This document shows, piece after piece, positions 22,701 to 31,700 of a stretch of DNA of 64,000 bases. The DNA lies in the NCBI GenBank assembly GCA_012064415.1, contig SSNU01000238.1, positions 1 through 64,000 on the forward strand, given 5' to 3'. How positions within the stretch are numbered: position 1 is the stretch's first letter; every line of letters begins with the position of its first letter. Made by a program: the position numbers and the translations under genes. This DNA is from Gyrodactylus bullatarudis (taxonomy: Eukaryota; Platyhelminthes; Monogenea; Gyrodactylidea; Gyrodactylidae). Below the pieces are notes generated by a model, which did no database searches, was not told the DNA's origin, and saw only the letters and a program-made list of their open reading frames with translations.

Positions 22701-25700
22701 TTTTTCACGGCTTTTGCAATGGTCATCCACGTTTTTTATTTAACTTTTAAATTCCGACTCCTTCAGGTTTTATCCGAGTAAGCTGCTTTCAAGGAGATTA
22801 CTTTGTATTCATTCGAGAAATAATTCTCAAGGAAAACTTTTAACTTATTAGCAATGGCACTCAGATTTTTACTGGGATATCCATAGATTTTTTTCAAAAC
22901 TTCAAGAACATTGGACTTCATTGAAATTAATAACTCTTCTTATTTCACTATTTTGAAAAACATAAAATTAATCCTCTTCAGATGTAGCGAAAATTTGTAA
23001 GAACCTAGATTCGCGTATGTTTTTTTCCATCTATATTGTTCTATATAAAGAAAAAAGTTCACTTTCAATCTTTGAGTAAAAGTTCAACCGTTTAAAAAAA
23101 TTTATCTGACAATAAATCTGGTAGAGAGGGGAATTTTGAAATAAGAATAATTGATTTGAGGAAGCGTTGAAATTTTCTTGTGGTGTCTTTTGGAATTAAC
23201 CCTTATAAATTGATCTTATGATGAAATTTTTTTTCTTTTACTTATGAATTGTTTGAATGACATGTGAGGGTTCAATCCCAAAGATTACATGCCAAAGTTG
23301 TTACACTTTTTCATTCTCAGATTGCTCAATAGAATGCATTGGAAGTGCACGAACAAAATGGCCAAGTAGTAAGGAGAATTTGAAAAAATCTTCCCTCGGT
23401 TACTTTTCCAATTTCAGTATTAATGAGAAAGATCGATTATTCACTAAATCTGATTCTATTCATGGGGAGCAAATCACCGATATTGAATATCGCAAGTTTG
23501 TAATTAATAAATCAACATCACTTCTGGCCAATATAATCGATCCGGGTGAAGTAATAAGTGAAAAGAATCAACAACAGCAAAGTATCAACAATACTCTCTG
23601 TTCAAATGATTTTGCCCTAATCAATCAATTCCAAGCAAAATGCCTTGGAAAAATCGATGATAGTTCATTTCAAGGAAAGGAAATTAAATTCGATGATCTT
23701 CTCACGGGACAAAATTCTGAGCAGAGCTTTACCTTTTATCGAGATAAAATTGATTTACTCAAAAACTATGGTTCCATGAGCCAGCGTACTGATGGCATTC
23801 TAAATCAGAGTAGTACAAGTCAGAGTAGAAGTTCTTCCTACTTGGAATCGTTGAGTAGTCCAAAGAGGCCGGAATTCCTCATCTCCAGAGGGATTCACCT
23901 GTTTAAATTCGACATTCATCTTCCGAGTCATTTACCATCTAGTTTTTCCTTGCCAAGAGAATATTCCAGTGATGAGATTATAGCCAATATTCGTTATAGC
24001 CTCAAAGTGATCATATCAAACTCTGATGTCAATGTGACACATACGAAAGAAATGGATTTTGTTATTTATAGACCACTTGATTTAAGAATCATTCCAAGAA
24101 TAAAAGTAAGTCCCAAACTTCAACGTTTAATTTTTAAACTGAAATAAATTTTTAGTTTTTAATTTCAAATTCAAATAAAACTAAATTTTAAAAATTATGA
24201 AAAAAAGCCTTAGGATTTTTATAAGGATAAAAAAGTTAAGCTAGTAGGTACTAAGGAAGGGTGAAATTTTTAACCTCATATTAGAATCAAATTTTCTGAT
24301 AGAACTATCAATTCTAAGCATTATTTTGTATTGAAGCATGTGTCGAAAATGATTCCCCATTATGTCATTCGGTTTTAAAAATCCAAAATCGTCGCTCAAT
24401 TTTCAATGAATTTTTACTACGCAATTACTATTTAAAATTGGGAATATCGTGGCCATTTTATAAGTTTTCTAATTTTTATCTTCAAAAATAGTAATCTTGT
24501 CATCAAAAGGGGCTGCATGGTTAATTTCGTTGTTTTATCATGTCAGTGGGATATTGTGGGAAAAAACGGCAATGACATAATGGAGAATGACTTTGACGCT
24601 CTAAAATTATGGAAAACATGATCTGAGTGCTAAAATCTATCAGAAAAGTAAGTCCTCTCGTGAGTTGTTCGGAGACAAAACATTCACCCTAGCATAGTAG
24701 TAAAGCAGCTTCAGTAAAACTTGTTGTCATAAAGAAACTTTCTCCAGATAGTCAGATTTTGCATCCCATTATGAAATCACTCAGTAAATTATTAAAAGAA
24801 AATTTAATTTCTGAAAAAATTTCTCTTTTGTTTTACTGAACCTCAAATTTTTTATCGATTTTGAAGATTTAGAGCAATTCAATACTGACATTTTGAATCA
24901 TCAATAGAGGAAAAATTCGGATTCGCCTAAAAGAGTTCACTGAAATTCCTCGTTATCGTGAGAATCAAACCGTTTAAACTTTTTGATTAATAGGAAGAAA
25001 AATGTTCTAAAATTAAAGTCCCAGAGAATTTTTTTTCATGATTTGGATTCAATCTTTCGTCTACCTTGTGAATACGCTGATTACGAAAATACAGTTGTTT
25101 TGATGCAATTATCCTTGGTTTGATCCAAAAACAGGCTAGCTTTAAAGTATTTTCTGTGGTATAAAAATAAAATAATGACTTGCTAGAATTGTCAACATCA
25201 TGCGAAGCAATCATACTGTTCTAGTTCACATTCCTATCGTTGAAATAAGTCACTTTCTTATATCAACTTTATCATGTGTCTTCAAGACTCTTCATAGTGA
25301 ATTCAAATTTTAATGAGAAGAAAAATTTCCAAAGTCACCCGAGAATTTGAATAGACAGATTTCAAGAATCTCAATTTAATTATGCAAATCAAAGGATATA
25401 TTTATATAGATGGATGCATAAATTCTATTTGATAATAAATAGATTCGAATTCTTTTTTTTGAAAAGGTGGTAGGAAATCTTTACAATAGATCCCCTTGAA
25501 TGCAATGTCATATAAAAGTAAAAGTTGACGGGTTGGAGAGGGGCTTATATCTGAAATTCAGATTCTGAATATATATGGGAATAAAATGAATTTTTTCATA
25601 GAAAAAAACTATACATTATCGTAGGCCATTTGCTTTGATTTTCAAATATGGGCACGATTTCAATTTAAACAGGTTTATTTTTTTTACTTTTATCTATAAG

Positions 25701-28700
25701 CAATAAAAATGATTTGTTTATCTGTTCAAATAATGAATTGGCAAATATCATACATGAAACCTATTTACATGTTACAATGAATTATGAAAATTTCATATTT
25801 CTTCTCCATAAAATAAACTATTATTTCGATTTTTAAAGGGATAAGACGGAATATTTGTTCCACTAAGGAATCTAAGATTTAAAATATTTGGTTTTGAAAA
25901 TTTCCTAAAGAAAATTTTTGACATGAATTTTATCTTTCCAAGGATAGAGTTACAATTCATAAAGAATTCATGATTCCCGGTTGCTGGGGCTTCTCCAATC
26001 GAGCTGGCGGATCTATAAAATGTGATTTTTCCCTAAACAAAACCGGATTTGTGCCTGGTGAGACTATATTTCCGGAGATTTTCTTGAACAATTCTAGCTC
26101 GAAAAATATTGAGACAATTACCCTTAGATTCCTACAAGTAAGCTTACAATTATTGTACATCTTGGAAAAAAGAAATTGCTTCATCTGAATAGAAAGAATT
26201 GACAGTTTTCACGCATGAGTAGTGTGTCTCTAGAAGTAAGAAGCTTTAATTTGAAGTTGAGAACTTTTGATTTACGAAAATATTACAAAAGATTTAATAC
26301 AACATAGTCAATTCTTATTGGATAGGAGCGATCAACCAATAATAAGAGAGAATAGTCACAAATATATTTGAATTGTCAGGTTTTAACCTCTACTTCTAAT
26401 TTGTTCGTAATCGGTATTTTTGGAGTTCTGTAAACTTTGACGTTGGCTTCATTGAAACTAAGGTCAATATTAACCCTTCATGCCTTCATAATTATTCTTT
26501 TTCATCACACAAATACCTCACCAAAATAATTACACTGATTCCGAATCTGAATTCCTTCTGGGAAAGAGAATTATGGTTTAAATGATGCAATAGAGGTTAA
26601 CATTGGCCTTTTTTTGGCTGTATAACCAGATATACTTTTTGAAAAAAACCTCCTTCAAATTTTGTAGCTTAATAAATTTTCCTTCTAAAAAGGGATGCAA
26701 AAAGTATATTAAGTATCTTTTAGTTTAAATAATCGCTCAAGGAAGTGTTGCGTTCCACTGGTGGAGCAATAGAACATGAAGGGTTAAAATTCTTAGCCGT
26801 TGGCTTTACAAACGTTTTGATTATGATTTGAAAATTTACGATTTAATCAAAATAATATTCGCATGATTTTAGAGAATACTTGCTAGCTGTTTTTTTTCAT
26901 AAACAAATATGTAACGACTCTTGATCTAGTAATCCTCTATTTAGATAATTTTACTAATTGGTCGGAATAATGATCATCATATTGAAGTTTTACGATTATT
27001 TTCCACGCGTTTGACAAGTAAAAACCGAACAAATAAATCAAGCTTTGAACATGTTCAACTGCATATCAAGCCAAAAGTGATTTCAAATACTTGTCTTGTC
27101 AGTTCTAAGAAGCAGAAGAATCAATATCGAGAGTGTGCTCTTGCTGGGTTTGGATCAACTGCCGAGTTTATTGATAAAATTCATATACCACCAGTACCAT
27201 GTTCCGGTCTCGAAGGTAATCAATCATTTGTCCACATTGAATATGCAGTAGTTGTAAGTTTAACATTTATATAAAACGAATACTATGAATATAATTTTCA
27301 TGATAGAATGAATTTTGAATTCGTTTTCAACGTATTTCGCATTTTTATTGCTATAACCAGGACCTGATCAGTTCTGACAAGTTCTCTAGTTCAGAAATAG
27401 TGCATAACAGAGTATTGACTTTAGTATTCAATTTGTGTCAAAGATTTTTAGCGGCTATCACAGATGGACAAGTTAATCTTTTTCCATCATCTGAGATATA
27501 GTAAAGACTTTTTTGAGATCAGGAGGCCTACTTGTACCATTTGGAAAAAATATTTTAACAAGAATCTCGATTAGATTGAGCAGAAATTTTTATTGATTTA
27601 TAAGTGGAAGTGTGGTCAAAAGAAGATTTTCAGGATCAGATATGGATGATTAATTCAACTGAATCTGGTCTTATGCAAAATCACATTAACGTTTAGCATC
27701 TGAATTTCGATTTCTTGATCATTTTCACTACTTGAAAATCACTGAAATTTAGATAATTTAAAATCTCTCGAAAATGGGGAAACTGTCGGTAATTTGACGG
27801 TACTATTCAGCTTTATTATCTAATTTTGATCCTGAAAAACCCCTTTAGATCAGCCTCCAACTTTCAAATCAATAAAAATTTCAGTTCAAAAAAATGGGAT
27901 TTCGGTGCCAAATCGAAATTTAATTTTGAAAAATAATTTTTTTCCAGAATTATTTTCTTCAACTGCTTCAAGCGGGCAATATGTGTTGGATTCCAATAAA
28001 TCTTTTAAAAATACGAATTCTTGATGAAAAAATCAAGATTTCTGTAAAAATCCCAACTTTACTAAATCCGAGTTAATGCTCTACCTGATTAACGTTTAGC
28101 ATCGAATTCTTGATCATTTCTAACTAATTGAATGAATCAATGGAATTTCGATAATTCAAAATCCCTCAAAAATTATGGATCTGTTGAAATTTTAATGGTG
28201 ATATTCGGGTTTCTTCTCGGATTCTGATCCAGTAAAACTTCTATTATACCACATTTTCAAATCAATTTTCAGCTGTAGTTTTAATTTAGATTTTTTTTAT
28301 TTAAAATTATTCAAATTTTCATTAACCTTTTAGTTAAAGATGAGACTTGAAGGCGAAAAAACCTCAAATAGTGAATTGAGAGTCAACATTCCTGTTACCA
28401 TTGGAAGTGAACCGACCAAAGAAACTTCCTTCAATGAATCAGAATCAGGTGAGAAGGTTAAATTTAAAATGAGAGAATATTTGATGAGACTCGAGATGAA
28501 TAATTTCGATGAATCTGTTAATAATTAAGCTTGGCTCTCTGGACCTCGACTTTAAGGACCTTTAGAAAACTATATTTTAGTTATAGTATTTTTTTATATG
28601 ACCACCATACTTGCAAGTATCATTGTGTTTTTATAATAAAATATTCATAAATTAATAAACTACTGACAGTTTTAATACTAGTTTAACCCGACCCATATTA

Positions 28701-31700
28701 AAATATCTTTGATTGAATATTATGTTCTACTGGAATTGAAAATTACATAGTGTATATGTTACCGTTAATCTTGTTACTCTTAATAGTCTTAAGACTAACG
28801 GATTGGTTTGTTAAACTTGTTACTCAGTAACAAGATTAATTAACTATTTAAAAATATATTATAGCTTGTTGAATTTGATACTCGGTAATAAGATTGGTTG
28901 ATTGAATCAAATTTTTCGAAAATAATATCAATGATTAACCCTCGCCCTATACAATGTAAAAATTACAAATAATACCTCTGGGGTACATATGGACCCCATT
29001 CATTTTAATGTGAAAAATTTAGGTTTTTTAATAGAAAAAAAATTTATATATAAAAATTTATTGTTTACACGAGTCACAAATAATTTCATAATGTTCATTA
29101 CAAACATTTTTCGAGCATTTTGAACATAAAGATAGAATTTTTTTGTCTCTTGACCTTGGACAAATGACGCATATTCCTTTTGACACGCTGATTTTCCTAC
29201 CTGGAGTTTCAGAGGAAAGATTTGAGACCTTTATCCTCTTAGCTAGTGGTGGCTGAGACGGTGTACTTTCAATATTCAAAAGCTGATAGGATAGGTTTTT
29301 CAGAAATATTCTTCTGGTGCATCTTTTAGAACTTTTGATCATAGGCCATTTCAATCGATACAAAACAAAGGCATTTACGGCTGCTATATCCAAGATATTC
29401 CAAAACAAAGACAGTGGCCATCGCTTAGTAGATCTTCTGCTTGTATAGTTACCGACTAACTGATCAAGAGTGTCAACTCCACCTTTTGTGGAGTTGTAAT
29501 ATTCAATAATTTCTGGTTTATTACCAGTATCATCAGGCTTTTGATGTAGTGTTGAAAGTAAAACAACAGGCTTATTTTTTTGGCTTATTTTATCGCCAAA
29601 TCGCATGATAACGACTCGATCGCTGAATGCATATTCTAAGGTTCCTTCAATAATTTTATTTGATTGAAAGCCGACAGGTAGGAAAGTTCTAGATTTTCTA
29701 CACGTTCCAACAAGAGCTGTCTTTTTGGAGAACAAATACTTAGCAAGATCAAAAGTTGTGAAGAAGTTGTCACATGTGATCGTTCTTCCTTTATTTATAA
29801 ATGGATATGATAATTCTCTCACTACTCTTTCACCTTGGCCTCTCTCTGGAAGATCATTTTCTTTTCCGATATAAACTTGAGCATTGCAAAGATAAGAATT
29901 CTTCGCATCACAAAGAGCCCATATTTTCATACCGTATTTAGCTGGTTTAGACGGAATATACACTTTGAAGGGACATCTTCCCCTAAACCCAACAAGTTGC
30001 TCATCAACTATTACTTGTTCTGATGGATTGTATGAGAGTTGACAATTTTCAATAAATTTTTGAAATAAGGTTCGTATTGGGCCAAGTTTATCCCTAGATG
30101 ATCCTTGGATTCTATTTTCTCTATCATCAAACCGAATGAATTGCTTTATTATACAGTATCTTGAATGAGACATAGAGTTCTTTATGAATTGATAGCAATG
30201 TTCATCTTCCCAAAGTTCTCTAAGCTCCATTTTCCTTTGTCTAACTACTCCAAAATAAATTGTTATTCCAATCCATTTGTAAAGTTCTTCAGACGTTATT
30301 CTTGATCTTCCCGAATTCTTGAAATCCATATATTTATTTGTGTATTTCACAATATCCTGTATCATATTTGCATCGATAAATAGTTCAAAGAAATCTCTTT
30401 CTGACACTTTATTTCTTGAATATTTGGTAAGACCAGGCGTTTCTCGAAATATATTACAACTTAGGTTTCTTGAAGTAACTGGATTTACATTGCAATATTC
30501 AATTCGTCCATCTTTAGATGAGATAGTAGCTCGAAAAGATACCTCAGCAATTTCATCAATTCCATCTGAGTAATCTTGATCCTCTTCTTCGAGATCTAAC
30601 AGGATATCTTCTTCATTATCACTAGAACTTGGCTGATAATCTGGATCAGAAGATGCATCAGAATCAAGAAATAAAGATATTTCAGGACTGTCTAGTACGT
30701 CTGATCGGCAAGTCATAATTATAATGAATGAACATTCTTTTCCTAGTCAAAAATTTCGTTTTTTAGTATGGGGTCCGTTTGGACCCCACTGATAAAATTT
30801 GACACATTGTCTTATAAAAATATTTCCGAAGAAAACAAGCAATGAAACATGTTTATCTAAATAAATATTTGTTCAATGATAGTATTTTTTTTTGTTAGAC
30901 GAATTTCTTATATTTAAATAAAATTGATAATTACAAAATATTAAAGTAATCTTTATAGGGGTTTTCGTTCAAGGCAAAATAAATGAAAAATGATGTATAA
31001 AAAAATAAAATTAAAAAAAAATGTTCTATCAATTCATCAATAGTATCATGAGGATTAGAAAAAAAAATTATTTGTCTAACTTAAGAAATAATATTACAAT
31101 TGAAAATCAAAATATTTTTGGGGTCCGTATGGGGAGTACAGGGCGAGGGTTAAGAAAACAATCCAACATTGTAAGGTCCCTAAATGGAACTTTTTATATA
31201 ATTTTAGCTGAATAGTTCGTTGTTACCAGGTTTCAAGAATATTAAGTTTGAGATTGAAATATGAATTTCGGCATATTATCAGGTCCAAATGGCTTTAAAT
31301 GGTAAAAAAGTAGTCCTTCAAATATTCCTCATTTAAAGAATAGACGTGAATCAACAAATGAAAATACGTGATGAGAAGAAATTTATATTAAGATCACTTA
31401 TTTTATTCCTGAAACTCGGTAACAAATTTGACGAACTATTCAATTAAAATCCATATGTAAAATTAATACTGTTGGCTGAATTTCAACACTTGATACATCT
31501 TATTATCTGGAATCCATTTCGCAGTGCACTGTATAAGAAATCTCAATTTCAGACCCTACACAATTGGATTGTTTGATAAAAAATCTTCATAGCCTTAACG
31601 AAGCCTCATTTAATTCAAATTTATTTCAGTCAGCCGAGTATCAAATTCAACAAGCTATATTATATTGCTAAATAGTTAATTAATCTTGAAACCTGGTAAT

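Larger units (their letters stand above)
4749..23320. other. Arrestin intron 1, 18.6 kb, filled with transposons
   Basis: Bounded by GTGAGT and TTCTCAG. It holds an intact Tc1-type element, two Penelope fragments, at least six foldback repeats, several MITEs and a minus-strand coding relic, each listed separately. The remaining stretches (for example 5480-6770, 10300-11016, 16166-17229, 19000-19970) are AT-rich with no gene seen. Confidence 0.7.

Noticed and set aside
28340..28528. Separate small gene of 62 residues
   Set aside because: It fits as the fifth arrestin exon with a good acceptor and donor; the stop lies in the following intron.
29835..30573. Plus-strand frames inside the piggyBac element
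   Set aside because: They are shadows of the transposase on the other strand.
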